A stretch of DNA of 64,000 nucleotides. Source: Diphasiastrum complanatum. Taxonomy: Eukaryota > Streptophyta > Lycopodiopsida > Lycopodiales > Lycopodiaceae. Position numbers and translations under genes: made by a program. Where the stretch lies: assembly GCA_029204225.1 (NCBI GenBank), contig CM055109.1, forward strand, positions 19,109,783-19,173,782, in the 5' to 3' direction. Shown here in pieces: positions 30,735 through 41,663 of this stretch (within the stretch, counting starts at the first letter, position 1; every line of letters begins with the position of its first letter). The notes under the pieces were generated by a model. The model worked only from the letters and a program-made list of their open reading frames with translations. It was not told the origin of the DNA and made no database searches.

Positions 30735-32429
30735 CAACGAGAGCATTGACAGATCGGGGTTCTGGTGGGGTGGCCTGCTTACTCCGCGACTTCATTCGGC
30801 CTTGGGTCGAGTTGGTGCATACAGATGAGCGAGCTCGCTATATTTGGATTCGGGTGGACCGGACTTAGATGGGACTGACCCGTGACCTCTTTTTGGCCAT
30901 TTGTTATTTTCCACCAGAGACATCAGTTTTCACAGCAGATGAGGGGTCACCTTACATGGATATCTCTTCAGACATTATCCAATATGAGGAGCAGGGTTAT
31001 GTTCTTTTAGCTGGCGACTTTAATGCCAAGACTGGATCCAGGCAGACAGAGTTCCATAGAGCAGAGGATGATCCACAACAGATACATGCTTTAGACTGGG
31101 ATGATCTTGGCCTCCGACAACAATCAACAGATGCAGAGGGTCCAGTTACTGCATACGGAGAGCAGATGCTTCAGTTGGGCGAGGCTCATGGATTGGCCAT
31201 TTATAATGGCTTATTGCCGTGGCCTGATTCACGTGACTTTACTTGTTTTCCACACAGTGGAAGGAGTAGTGTTGTCGACTATTTGATGGGATTGCTGTCT
31301 CTCCTCCCCTACATTTCATCTTTCCTGGTTCACCGTACCACTTTGTCTGACCACTCATACCTCCCTCTCTCTATTGGCCTTCTTCACACCCCATGTACCA
31401 GTACCCTAACTCCTGGCAACAAAACAGTGTACCGCTATAATCCTCAAAACACCCCCAGGTACAGGGAAGCATTATTTGACCACCTGACTCATTTCCCTTA
31501 CGACGATACTTTGACGAACCAATCTCTTTTTCTTGTCCGGACCTTGCACACCGCTGGATCCCTTGCTTTTCCATCTCCACGGCCCAAGCACTTATGACAT
31601 AATCGACCACACAACCCCTGGTATGACCACGAGTGTAACCAACTTCATCTGGACTTGATTTATGCACGCTGCCACCTTCCCCATACGGTAAAGGACTTAT
31701 CCCGTGTATACCGTAGAACCACCCAAAAAAAGAAAATTACTTACGAAATCGGCCAGGGGAAGAAGATGATGGACCTTCTCTTTAGCTCCTCGTCACGATC
31801 ATTTTCACAAAAATTCCTCTCACGGGCACCTCCACCCCAGATCACAGATATTAGCACATGGGTAACCTATGCCACATCGTTGTACACTGTTCCTGACACC
31901 CCTCCACTTCCTACACATCCCTACACACGTACTTCTGATATATTCTCTCCAGCCATAGTAGAAGAGGCCATTGGCCGATTAAATCTACATAAGGCCAAAG
32001 ATATTGATGATCTAGAAGCTGAACTTTTGAAGCAAGCTGCTGACATTCTCTCACCCTTCCTCTCTCTCCTCTTGAACCGCTCTATCACATCTGGTTTCCC
32101 CTCCCCCTGGTCCACAAACCTTATCCATCCTATCCATAAAGACGGTGATCCCATGAAAGCCGACAATTATCGTACCATCATGATCAGTCACCTCTTTGCC
32201 AAGGTTTATGGTTCATACCACATCAGATCATATTTTCACCGCCTCAACATCTACTGATACAGAGACTTCGGGACCGTGGCCTCCAAGAGTATATCATACA
32301 GGCAATTGTGGCATTGTACAGAGACGAGTTATTGGTCGTATCCGAGTATCAGGAGTTGTATCACCAGAGATAGAGATTCAGTCCTATGTACCTTAGGGTA
32401 TTCCATGGACATTAATGAAGATCTTTTTT

Positions 32430-32514
<85 letters not shown>
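30735..32514 (+). mobile_element. LINE copy 1 (truncated, deleted), ending in a CT tract
   Basis: Begins within the AP-type endonuclease (GSGGVACLLRDFIRPWVEL), with a TAG before 30869. From 30869 the frame carries FLAICYFPPETS, LAGDFNAKTG, SVVDYLM and LSDHSYLPLS, the endonuclease catalytic blocks. After 31597 the frame shifts. The RT N-terminus (WSTNLIHPIHKDGDPMKADN, YRTIMISHLFAKVYGS) is present to about 32213, then three separated RT pieces are joined with large deletions between them. The 3' tail (CCTATGTACCTTAGGG, GACATTAATGAAG) follows from 32384, and then (CT)n from about 32434. The endonuclease would nick target DNA and RT would copy the RNA at the nick. Confidence 0.85.
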
Positions 32515-32518
<4 letters not shown>

Positions 32519-32999
32519 CGAGCTTCACTTCTACCTATTACAGATATGGAGCACAGCCAGACTCATGTTACCCAATTTTTCCAAAAGCGAGACAGAGAGG
32601 ACATTTCCGTTTTGGATTTTGAAGTCCCCACTCGGAGATCGAAGACACAAAGAGTCTCACATATTTCTGCTAGATCCGGCCTACATGAGCTTCTCGCCAG
32701 TCCACAGCACGCCCCACTACTACTATCACTCATTATTTTCAGCTTACTCGTAGTTAGTCTCCTTAGCAGAGCAGGTGGTTAAGCTCTTGCATTGTACCCT
32801 CGCAAGCTAGTGGTCAACTTGGATATTTCTTCTTCTTAGAGATAGCGAGATAGACATGCTAGTTTCTTGTCTTAGTCTCTTTCCTACTAGTAAATAAGTC
32901 CGTATGCGGACAATGCTCCTCACCTTTTGTACTCTCTTTTGTCTTATGTACCTTTGGGTACCAAAAGACGTTAATAATAATAATTCTAATTCTGATTCC

Positions 33000-33075
<76 letters not shown>
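32515..33075 (+). mobile_element. LINE copy 2, 5'-truncated tail, ending in a CT tract
   Basis: Starts directly after the CT tract of LINE copy 1. A frame from 32546 (HVTQFFQKRDREDISVLDFE, stop 32782) may be an ORF2 C-terminus and resembles IASFFSRRRPRAETEILSED of the LINE at 46.9 kb. The shared 3' tail (TCTTATGTACCTTTGGG, AAAAGACGTTAATAATAA) is at about 32940-32985, followed by (CT)n at 33004-33075. Confidence 0.65.
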
Positions 33076-33082
<7 letters not shown>

Positions 33083-33353
33083 GGATTAGCGCCCAATGCC
33101 CAACGGATCTCCATGGCTGTCTAGCTGCCTAGCGATGGTTGCCTAGCTTCTGCTCCATCGCGCCTACTGTCCTCCATCGTGCTCTCTGCTGGCGGATCTA
33201 TGCTGCCCTGCTAGCGGTTCTTTGTTGCCCTGCTGGCGGATCTCTGTTGGCGGACCATCTCTGATTGCGGACATTCCATTTCCATCGCTTCACCTGTCTA
33301 GCCTCCATCGTTGATCTGCTACCTCCCCGTCTCTGATTCTACGATCTCTCATC

Positions 33354-33821
33354 ATGCCACGACGCAAAGGAGCCATTGCCTCTACTCCTGAATCATCCTC
33401 CGTTTCCAGCATGGCTTCAACATCTTCCTTACAGCCAGATCCGCCTACTCCTTCTCCTTCTATGCCTGTTGCAGTTCCTATCTCCCCGTCAAACCCTATT
33501 CTTGACCATAGTGAAACTACTGTAGCTATTCCCTTGACTCCAAACACTCCAGAAGCACCTGTTTCTCTCCCTCCATATGCCTTGGTCAAACTTCTTCGAG
33601 ATGATCAACTCCGTCTATTTGAATACCTTAACAATCACAGAGAGCAACTGGCTTCTCATGATTCTCTGCTTCTAGCGGTGCAATCGCGTCTTCAAAAGTT
33701 GGATACTTCCATTCAAGAACTCAAGAACGAAGTTACAGTTATAAAAAGTGAAGCTTCCTCTCAAATCGCTACTTCAACTAAAATCCAGCACCTCAAAAAT
33801 TAAGTGGAACAGCACCATACG
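33354..33821 (+). pseudogene. LINE ORF1a, N-terminal part (coiled coil), split by gypsy 2
   Basis: ATG 33354 opens a Ser/Pro-rich N-terminus followed by a probable coiled coil (LNNHREQLASHDSLLLAVQS, RLQKLDTSIQELKNEVTVIK). A TAA at 33801 interrupts the frame, and after it the same frame continues to the gypsy 2 insertion (target ATACG, 33817-33821). It resumes at 40275 in the same frame, where SWADVLKG, a common ORF1 linker motif, follows. Confidence 0.75.
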
Positions 33822-34268
33822 TGTTAGGGACCCAACTCCCTTGGGTCCCAAACCTAGACTTGAGACTGGACGATGACTGGGCCTGTAGACTTGACCGGTG
33901 ACTCGTGAACCTGCATGGTTGCCACGTGTCATGATCCAAGAGTGCACATGGCTTGGAGTCTCTCTCTTTTTGGTATACAAGGGGAGGAGGACTCATTTGC
34001 CATCCATTCTGTCTACCTAGGAAGAGGTGGATGGAGAGCGTGTGCACAGCTAGGATGTATTGCTAGCGTGAGGCAGGAGATGGTTGAGAGCCTAGGCGGT
34101 GGTACGGGACGCCGTCTGGGATGGAGGTCGGATCCAGCTTGTTACGGTCACAGGCCAGGGCACGGTGGGTGGACCCGGATTAGGTCCTATGGCGGGGTGG
34201 AACGTGAACCGTTCGGTCTCTTGTGGTTAACCGGCACTTGGAGGTTTGCAATAAGTAAGTTTGTAACA
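33822..34268 (+). repeat. 5' LTR of gypsy 2
   Basis: 447 bp. It contains a G-box core CACGTG at 33923-33928. A primer site TGGTATCAGATCC (one change from the usual form) starts at 34271. Confidence 0.93.
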
Positions 34269-35190
34269 TATGGTATCAGATCCACTGCATGCTAAAAGCA
34301 GGTGCGTTGATCCGTAGTAGATTTCTTGTTTTTTACGATGCTTCTGACGGAATTCAAAACGGGCTTAATTCGGGTTTTTTTTTATGCACTTTTGTGTGTT
34401 GGTCCTCCTTCGCTATTTTTGGTTTTTGGATGAAAATTTTCAAAAAAAAAATAGTGTGGAGCCCTTTGTAGTGAGCCACGTGGACTGTCCAGACGCGGAC
34501 AGGTGGCAGCCCTCCTCAACTAAAAATTCCGCTCAGGGTTAAGGTAACGGGCAGTGTCAAGGAACCCCTCCCAGCACAAAAAAGTGGGTAGTTGCTCGCT
34601 GTCTGAGCAACGATGGAGTTATACATCTAAAAACTTTGTATTGGATCCTCCTTAGCGATGCTACATGGCACTGTCCGGGTCAGGACAGGTGGCTCCTTCT
34701 AGCGGAAACCTGTTCCACTCCCGATTGGAGGCTCAAATCTCTGTTTCACGGGCCAGAAATGTCAAATAAGTTGCTTTTGACCAGGTTCCGTTGGAAAACA
34801 GCGAGGGAGCCTTAATTTTGAATTAAACATTTCAAGAATGGAATGTTAGCCAGCACTGAGGGTCTATGAGGGTGTAAGGGGATCTGGCTGCCTACTGGCC
34901 AGAATTCTGGTGGGTGGCCAGTGTGCTACTGTGGTGCCAAGGTGGCAAGGTATGGCCACTTGGCAGTTTGTAGGAAAGCATGGAGAGGGAGGCATACCTC
35001 TCCTATGCATTAGAGGTGGAGGTGGTGGTGCATCCTCCTCTTGCTCTCTCTTATTCCATTTGGCAGCCATGGACAATACCATTTGGTTTGTGAAGAGACA
35101 GCAAGAGTAGCTTGGTATCTACCTTCCTTGAGTAGCTTTTGATTCTCTTCTATCATTTCTTCTTAATTCACCTCTCTTCTTTTTGTAAAA
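34269..35190 (+). other. Leader of gypsy 2; non-coding
   Basis: About 920 bases between the 5' LTR and the gag ATG. It holds the primer site at 34271 and no gene. Confidence 0.8.
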
Positions 35191-36030
35191 ATGGAGCCTA
35201 CTCCTACCACACAGCCTATGTCCCCTGTTCATGAGGCTACAGTATCTGCCTCTGTCTTAGACCCTGATGCTTTGATGCTAGCTATTAACAGTCTACAGCA
35301 ACAGATTGTGGATATGCAAGCAAAGCACAGTCGGGATCAGCAGGATCTCAAGGAATTCACGCAGCTAAGGCAATTGGTGCATCAACCCTTGTTTACTCCT
35401 GAAGTTTTTGCTGGGGAAAAGAAGGATAGAACCCCGGAGGCGGTCTTGCAATGGCTGGATCGATGGAATTCGCACTTTTCCATGCACGATTCATCCAAGG
35501 ACAACAAGATCAATCTAGCCCTCATGTACCTGCGAGGCAAACCATTTACCTGGTGGCAAGATATAAGGGGTAAGCCTGAAGTTCCTAGGAATTGGGAGGA
35601 TTTTTGTAAGGCCTTTAAGGCGGCCTTCCTTCCTATTCTTGACGATTTTGAATTTTACCGTCAGTATGCGACGATCCATATGGGGAACCGGCCCCTGGAT
35701 CAGTATTTACAAGAATTTCAAGAGGTCTATTCTCGTTTTGCAACTAGAATAGATCCTTTGCTAGTAAAGTTGCATTTTATACTGGGGTTGCCAAGAGACT
35801 ACCAGCTAGAAGTTAGGAGGAACCAGCCTCTTACCCTCGAGGATGCTGTTCGCTTCGCCAGAATCTACGATGATACTCGTACGATGGCTAAGCCTGAGAC
35901 TGGTGTCTTGCCCGACGTAAAGGGTAAGAGGCCTTTCTTTCCAAAGAAATCGAAAGATAAGGCAAAGGAAGGGGCTTCAGGTTCAGGGAAATCGAAGAAA
36001 AGATCTAGCTTGGACCAGGAAACCTCATGA
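35191..36030 (+). CDS. gag: Gypsy 2 gag capsid part
   Basis: 279 residues from ATG 35191. A short coiled region (INSLQQQIVDMQAKHSRDQQ) precedes the gag capsid domain (LQWLDRWNSHFSMHD, YLRGKPFTWWQDIRGKPEVP, FILGLPRDYQLEVRRNQPLT) and a Lys-rich end. It stops in TCATGA at 36028-36030, overlapping an ATG that opens the next frame with the zinc knuckle. A one-base indel probably split gag here. Confidence 0.85.
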   Translation: MEPTPTTQPMSPVHEATVSASVLDPDALMLAINSLQQQIVDMQAKHSRDQQDLKEFTQLRQLVHQPLFTPEVFAGEKKDRTPEAVLQWLDRWNSHFSMHDSSKDNKINLALMYLRGKPFTWWQDIRGKPEVPRNWEDFCKAFKAAFLPILDDFEFYRQYATIHMGNRPLDQYLQEFQEVYSRFATRIDPLLVKLHFILGLPRDYQLEVRRNQPLTLEDAVRFARIYDDTRTMAKPETGVLPDVKGKRPFFPKKSKDKAKEGASGSGKSKKRSSLDQETS

Positions 36031-36575
36031 AAGCCAGAAGCGACAATCTGTGCTTCAATTGCATGGAACCAGGTCATGTTGCGAAGGAATGTCCAAAGAA
36101 ACGGAAAGCCAAAGGGGCATCTTTTAAGACGCCAGGTAACTCTAGCATATCTAGTGTAGATCTTTCCTTTGCTGGTAATTCTGTGTGTGAGCATTGTTGT
36201 TTTAATACGGCTGTTTTTGGCCCTCATGACCTCATTCGGATGAAGGGGGTTGTGGGTGGCCAAGCCGTAACTGTATTATTTGACGATGGTTCCACACATA
36301 ATTTTATTAACGCAAATTTGTTGCAGAAGCTAAAGGTGGAAACAAGGCAAAGTGACCACCGATACACAGTGAAGCTGGCAACTGGAGCAGAAAGCCAAGT
36401 TTGGGACCGGATAGTCCCACGTCTACCAATAGAGATTCAAGCCTATAAGGATAAATTAGACTTTCATATTATGAATCTAGATAGGGTAGATGTTATACTT
36501 GGTAAAGAGTGGTTCTATGAGAGGCACGAGTCTATGAAGAAAAACTATGTGACACAGTTTGTCGTTCTTACATAA
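36027..36575 (+). pseudogene. Gypsy 2 zinc knuckle and protease
   Basis: A complete CCHC knuckle, CFNCMEPGHVAKEC, is followed by the protease region (FGPHDLIRMKG, LFDDGSTHNFIN, VILGKEWFY). The frame ends at 36575. Sequence to 36930 continues pol with stops (FPEQLLEGLPPSRGVDHG is still readable). Confidence 0.85.
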
Positions 36576-38134
36576 CGGCTCACTCATAGAATTGAATGGA
36601 AATGTTGGTATTTCTACTCCATATATGCTTTCTGCTTTAGAAACTGTTAAATGTATGGATATTGTTGATTGCAGTTCTTATTTATGTTGGTTAAAAGATT
36701 ACTTACCAGGAAGAATGTAGTTTGCAATTTTACAATCTTCATAGGAATTAATGTCTAATAACCTAAAACAAGAAAACTCGCCGGAAGGTGAAATTTTTAG
36801 GAAACTTAGACAATAATTTAACGATGTATTTCCTGAACAGCTTCTTGAGGGTCTTCCCCCCTCTAGGGGTGTTGACCATGGTATTAAACTGATTCCTAGT
36901 GGTTCGCCTATATGACTGTATCCATATAGGATGAGTACTACTGAAGAGGATGAGGTTTATAGGCAACTGCAAAATTACCTTAAGATGGGCCATGTTAGGC
37001 CTAGTAAATCTCCCTGGGGGGGACCTGTGCTCCTTGTTGATAAAAAGAACGAAGGCACTCGTCTTTGTGTGGACTTTAAAAAGTTGAATAAGTTAACGAT
37101 TAAAAACCGTTATCCTTTGCCGCGAATGGATGAACTGGTTGATCGATTGCATGGTGCAAAGTACTTCACCAAAATCGATTTAAGATCAGGGTATCATCAG
37201 ATTCACATAAAGACTGAGGATATTGAAAAAATCGGGTTTAGAACTAGGTACGGCCATTATGAGTTTCTGGTTTTACCATTTGGCTTGACAAATGCTCCAG
37301 CAACTTTCCAGCAGATGATGAACAATCTTCTTCATCCATATCTGGGAAAGTCCGTAATAGTCTACTTAGATGATATTCTCATCTATAGTAAGACCTTGGA
37401 GGAGCATGAGGAGCATCTCAGGACCGTCTTAAAGTTACTTAGACAGGAAAAGCTTTTTGCCAAGGAGTCCAAATGTGTGTTCTTCCAGAAAAGGTTGTTA
37501 TACCTTGGTCACATTATTTCGGACCATGGGTTGGAAATTGACCCAAATAAAGTCCGACAAGTACGTGAATGGCCTATCCCTAAAACCATCCGGGAGGTTA
37601 AGTCCTTTTTGGGCTTTACGGGGTTTTTTCATAGATTCATCTTGAACTATGCATTAATTGCATTAGCCTTGACGAATGTCCTCAGAGGGGCTAAAAAAGT
37701 TAGCCGGCACAGTAAGTTCAGTCCTCCAGTTACTTGGACTGAAGAGTTGAATCAGAGTTTTGAGAACCTCAAATACTGTGTAACTACAGCGCCTATTCTA
37801 CACATAGTGGATCCTAACAAGCCGTATGTACTTGAAACGGATGCCAGTGACTATGCTATAGGCGCAGTCCTATATTAGGATGGTAGACCGGTAGCTTTTG
37901 AAAGCAAAAAGTTGGACCCTGCTCAAAGGCAATATTCCACCTATGACAAGGAACTTTATTAATGCCCTGAAAGTTTGGAGACATTATTTGTATGGCTCCC
38001 AGTTTACTATATTTACTGACCATCAAGCGTTAAAGTATATTAACGATGCGGTCGACCTTAGGGGTCGTAAGGCCATATGGTCAGAAATGCTCCAAGAATT
38101 TCATTATGACATTGATTACCGGACGGGATCTTAA
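36576..38134 (+). pseudogene. Gypsy 2 reverse transcriptase and RNase H
   Basis: From 36931 the RT reads [51 protein letters not shown] and YLDDILIYSK (active site intact). RNase H begins LETDASDYAIGAVLY and stops at TAG 37876-37878, continues in frame (FESKKLDPAQRQYSTYDKEL), shifts, and ends YDIDYRTGS at 38134. The normal continuation into integrase is replaced by copia DNA. Confidence 0.9.
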
Positions 38135-38950
38135 ATTTTAAATCAATGCAAAATGTTAAACACACACACACATCTTTTTTTTCTCTCTTTTTTTTTCTCT
38201 CTTTTTTTTTCTCTCTCTCTCTCACACACATTATAAATTTAACAATCTATTACTACCCAACACTATCTATATCTATTTGTCTATTAACTACTAGTGGTGC
38301 ATGGGGCTTGGAGGGTATAAGTATACCTATTGGGCTCTCACTAGTGTATGATAGGTCTCTAATTTAGAGAACCAGTTCTCCAAAATGTTTCCCATCAGTT
38401 GAGCCAGAGTAAATGGTAAGCTGGATGTGATCACGAAAATCACGAGCAAAATGTGGCTCATGACCTCCAAGATAAGTAGGGGAGGGAAAACCCGGTGGTA
38501 CAGAGGGAAATCCAGGTGGTGGTGCGGGAGACCCATAAGGAGAGCCAATAGGAGTGATTCAACTAGCAGTGTCCAGCGACCACATCTGAACTCCATCCAA
38601 ACCGTATTGAGTCGTGGTTGCTTTGCTTTCGCGATCGTTTCGCTAAACTTCTTCATGTCTTCAGTGGTATCAGAGCCTACCTATCTTGTCATAATCTGAC
38701 ATAGCCAAGAAGCTATCAGATCCAGGAGGCCAAGCATTCAGACAAACAACCATCAACAAGGGAACAGACTTCAGAAGCAATGGCTTCAATCAGCAGCATG
38801 CAAAGCAAGATCTGCACAATTCTTGATTCTTCAGGATATAACTTTCTAGCCTGGAAAGTTAAGACATCACTGATACTCAAGGGTGAAGGTTTATTCTCCT
38901 AGGTGGATGGCACATAAGAGATGCCTACGACATCAGGCAAAGAGCTACGC
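38135..38950 (+). mobile_element. Ty1/copia 5' end (LTR, primer site, gag start) inside gypsy 2
   Basis: A probable LTR runs from TGTTAAACACAC (about 38153) to ATGTCTTCA (about 38662). TGGTATCAGAGCC follows at 38664, then ATG 38779 of a copia-type gag (ILDSSGYNFLAWKVKTSLIL, KGEGLFS, stop, VDGT). At about 38950 the sequence returns to gypsy integrase. The copia piece is 3'-truncated, and roughly 170 residues of gypsy integrase that should lie here are missing, so this is a replacement rather than a clean insertion. Confidence 0.75.
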
Positions 38951-39828
38951 AAGTTATTCAGGTTGTTTGGTTTGCCGAATGACATTGTTAGTGATCGAGA
39001 TCCAAAGTTCACTGGCAAATTCTGGCAAGCGGTCTTTGAGAAATTAGAGACCACTCTAAGTTTGAGGTCATCAGATCATCCTGAATCGAATGGTCAGACA
39101 GAGGACAAACCAGTCTATGGAAGATATGCTTCGAGCATATGTTTCCAGAAGACAGTCAAATTGGGATAGGTACCTTCCAATGATTGAGTTTGCATATAAT
39201 AGCGCAAAGCACTCAGCGACGGGTTTTAGTCCATTTTCTCTGATGTATGGTTTCCAACCTAGGGCTCCCATCTCAGTAGGCCTCAAAGGCCTCAAGGTTA
39301 AAGCAGCAGTAGATTTCTTGCATGATATGCAAGAAATGTTGCTTGTTGCTCGCGAAAACGTAAAAACGGCTCAGGATAGAGCCCAATTTTACGCTAATCA
39401 AAAGCGACAACCTAGGGTCTATGAGGAGGGGGCTTGGGTATATCTTAGAATTCCAAAAGATTCTAAGGTACTAAGGACTGGAAAATGTCCTAAGTTATCA
39501 CCTCATTACGCAGGACCATTCCGTATAGTAAAGAAACTCCATCGGAATGCGTACCAACTGGAACTTCCTCAAGGTGTTAAGGTACATCCAGTTTTTCACA
39601 TTAGTCATTTAAAGGAACGACTTGGTGGAAAGGATGACTTGATGCCTCAGGAGGATTTAGTTTGGCTGGAGGACCTATCATCCTTTGTACCTACTGAACC
39701 ATAGGCCATTGTTGATGTACGTCAACGTGGGCTCAGAAACCGGCAGGTAACTAAGTACATGGTTCGTTGGAAAGGAAGTTCCAAGGACGATGATACTTGG
39801 GAGAAGGAATTTTTTAAGGAAGAGGGAA
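38951..39828 (+). pseudogene. Gypsy 2 integrase C-terminal half and chromodomain
   Basis: LFRLFGLPNDIVSDRDPKF carries the second catalytic Asp and DHPESNGQTE the Glu. A frameshift near 39100 follows, then [53 protein letters not shown] and VHPVFHISHLKERL. TAG at 39702 separates a chromodomain (YMVRWKGSSKDDDTWEKEF) that ends at the polypurine tract AAGGAAGAGGGA before the 3' LTR. Confidence 0.9.
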
Positions 39829-40269
39829 TGTTAGGGACCCAACTCCCTTGGGTCCCAAACCCAGACTTGAGACTGGACGATGACTGGGCCTGTAGACTTG
39901 ACCGGTGACTCGTGAACCTGCATGGTTGCCACGTGTCATGATCCAGGAGTGCACATGGCTTGGAGTCTCTCTCTTTCTGGTATACAAGGGGAGGAGGACT
40001 CATTTGCCATCCATTATGTCTACCTAGGAGGAGGTGGATGGAGAGCATGTGCACGGCCAGGATGTATTGCTAGCGTGAGGCAGGAGATGGCTGAGAGCCT
40101 AGGCAGTGGTATGGGACGCCGTCTGGGATGGAGGTCGGCTTGTTACGGTCACAGGCCAGGGCACGGTGGGTGGACCCGGATTAGGTCCTATGGCGGGGTG
40201 GAACGTGAACCGTTCAGTCTCTTGTGGTTAACCGGCACCTGGAGGTTTGCAGTAAGTAAGTTTGTAACA
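39829..40269 (+). repeat. 3' LTR of gypsy 2
   Basis: 441 bp, followed by the target duplication ATACG (40270-40274). Confidence 0.93.
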
Positions 40270-40274
40270 ATACG

Positions 40275-40775
40275 GCTGTCCAGTCATGGGCAGATGTGCT
40301 TAAAGGTTCGTCTACAGTTCCACCTTTGCCTTCACCTTCGTTTATCTCAGCCACGTTCACTGAGAGCCGTCTGCGAGAACATAAAGCTCTCAATGTTCGT
40401 GTTAGAGGTATTCCGAACTCTCAAAATGCTGCCGAAGAAGCTGAGAAGTTTTTGGAAGGAAATCTTCAACACCTTAACAAAGGTATGGAAACTGCCTGGC
40501 GACCTAAGAAGGACCTGGATACTCTTGTCATCCGCTTCACATCAGTGTCTCACCGGCGTGAAGTTTTAGGGAAGAGATTCAAATTGCGGGATGCCAAAAT
40601 CTACTTGGACGAAGATCTTACCTTCATCCAAGTTCAAGAACGTAAGAAGGCAAGACAAGAAGCTCTATCAACTGGCAAGCGGCTTATCTATCGTGATGGT
40701 ATTATCAGACTTGTCGATCGGAAGCCTATAGTTAATGAGAAGAATTCTGAGATAGAGTCTGACATAGAGAAATGA
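40275..40775 (+). pseudogene. LINE ORF1a, C-terminal part (RRM-like and basic domain)
   Basis: Continues 33354-33821 in frame. After SWADVLKG come LNVRVRGIPNSQNAA and DLDTLVIRFTSVSHRREVLG (RRM-like fold of L1-type ORF1 proteins), then DEDLTFIQVQERKKARQEAL and GKRLIYRDGIIRLVD, a basic C-terminal domain. Stop at 40773-40775. ORF1 proteins bind element RNA. The arrangement coiled coil, RRM, basic domain and no zinc knuckle is the vertebrate-type rather than the usual plant L1 type. Confidence 0.75.
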
Positions 40776-40799
40776 AGAGATGTCCAGTTGAACATGTAA

Positions 40800-41663
40800 A
40801 TGGTCTACACACCATATAACCCTCCCACCCCCTCGTTGGCCCTTCCCAACCCCTCGCTGCCTGCTCACAGCCCTCCCCCCTCTTCCTTGGCCCTCTCCTT
40901 TCTCCATGGTTCTCCTGCCCCCTCCCATTATCCTCTCTCATTCCCTAAAGAAGCCTACTCTCCTACGAAAGCATTTGAACAGTACCTTCTCTCTTGCATG
41001 GAACATATTACACTGGAATCTAGCTACCTAAGGATGGAAATGGGTCAATTGAAAACCACAATACAAGCTATGGCAATCGAGAAGCAAACTATGATGGCCC
41101 GGATCATATCTTTGGAAGAGACCTTGAGCAGAAAAGAAGAACCAGCCAGCACCACAAAGATCCAAGAATTGGAGGAACGGATTGAGCAACATAAGGCGGA
41201 AACCAAAACATGGGCCTCTCTATTCAAAGAAGACGGTAAAGAAGGCACACACACTTTCAATAGCGTCATCTCAGCCACCATATCCGAAGAAGAAATGCGG
41301 AAGTATAAATCTCTGAATGTGCGGGTGCGAGGAATTCAAGATACTAAGGCTCCAATTACCGAAGCATCCAGTTTCCTCACGGATACACTTTCCCACCATC
41401 ACAACGGAATGGAAAAAGCGTGGAGAACTAAAAGAGATCCAACTACACTCATCATACAGTTCACGGGAATAGAGGAGCGGCAAGCTGTCCTTAGGCTACG
41501 AGCTAGGCTGAGAGGTACCCTTGTCTTCATGGATGATGATCTCACACCTATGCAAGTTGCCGAAAGGAGGAAGGTTTTCAGCGAAGCCAAAGCACTGGGA
41601 AAAAGGGTGATCTATCGGGATGGTAAGGCCCGATACATTGACCCCCAAAAATCTGAGGCATAG
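40800..41663 (+). CDS. LINE ORF1b (coiled coil, RRM-like, basic C-terminal domain)
   Basis: 287 residues from ATG 40800, only 24 bases after the ORF1a stop. A Pro/Ser-rich N-terminus (to about residue 60), a coiled coil (LKTTIQAMAIEKQTMMARII, IQELEERIEQHKAE), WASLFKEDGKE, then LNVRVRGIQDTKAP and DPTTLIIQFTGIEERQAVLR, then DDDLTPMQVAERRKVFSEAK and GKRVIYRDGKARYID. The layout equals ORF1a but sequence similarity is only partial, so this is an old duplication, not a recent one. The frame is intact. The stop is TAG followed by G, with a hairpin at 41669-41702 and ORF2 continuing in the same frame. Confidence 0.85.
   Translation: MVYTPYNPPTPSLALPNPSLPAHSPPPSSLALSFLHGSPAPSHYPLSFPKEAYSPTKAFEQYLLSCMEHITLESSYLRMEMGQLKTTIQAMAIEKQTMMARIISLEETLSRKEEPASTTKIQELEERIEQHKAETKTWASLFKEDGKEGTHTFNSVISATISEEEMRKYKSLNVRVRGIQDTKAPITEASSFLTDTLSHHHNGMEKAWRTKRDPTTLIIQFTGIEERQAVLRLRARLRGTLVFMDDDLTPMQVAERRKVFSEAKALGKRVIYRDGKARYIDPQKSEA

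Larger units (their letters stand above)
33822..40269 (+). mobile_element. Ty3/gypsy chromovirus 2, decayed, nested in LINE ORF1a
   Basis: LTRs of 447 bp (33822-34268) and 441 bp (39829-40269) start TGTTAGGGAC and end TTGTAACA. The length difference is a 6-base deletion (ATCCAG), and about 15 further differences are seen by eye. A perfect 5-bp target duplication ATACG lies at 33817-33821 and 40270-40274. Gag, protease, RT, RNase H, the integrase C-terminal half and a chromodomain are present, but with stops and frameshifts. A copia 5' end replaces the N-terminal half of integrase. It is older than gypsy 1. Confidence 0.95.

Noticed and set aside
30030-32430. Twin-primed 5' inversion of one LINE
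   Set aside because: The inverted segment is from the RT region, downstream of the endonuclease part found in the forward segment, and both contain versions of the same RT blocks. Two copies are more likely.
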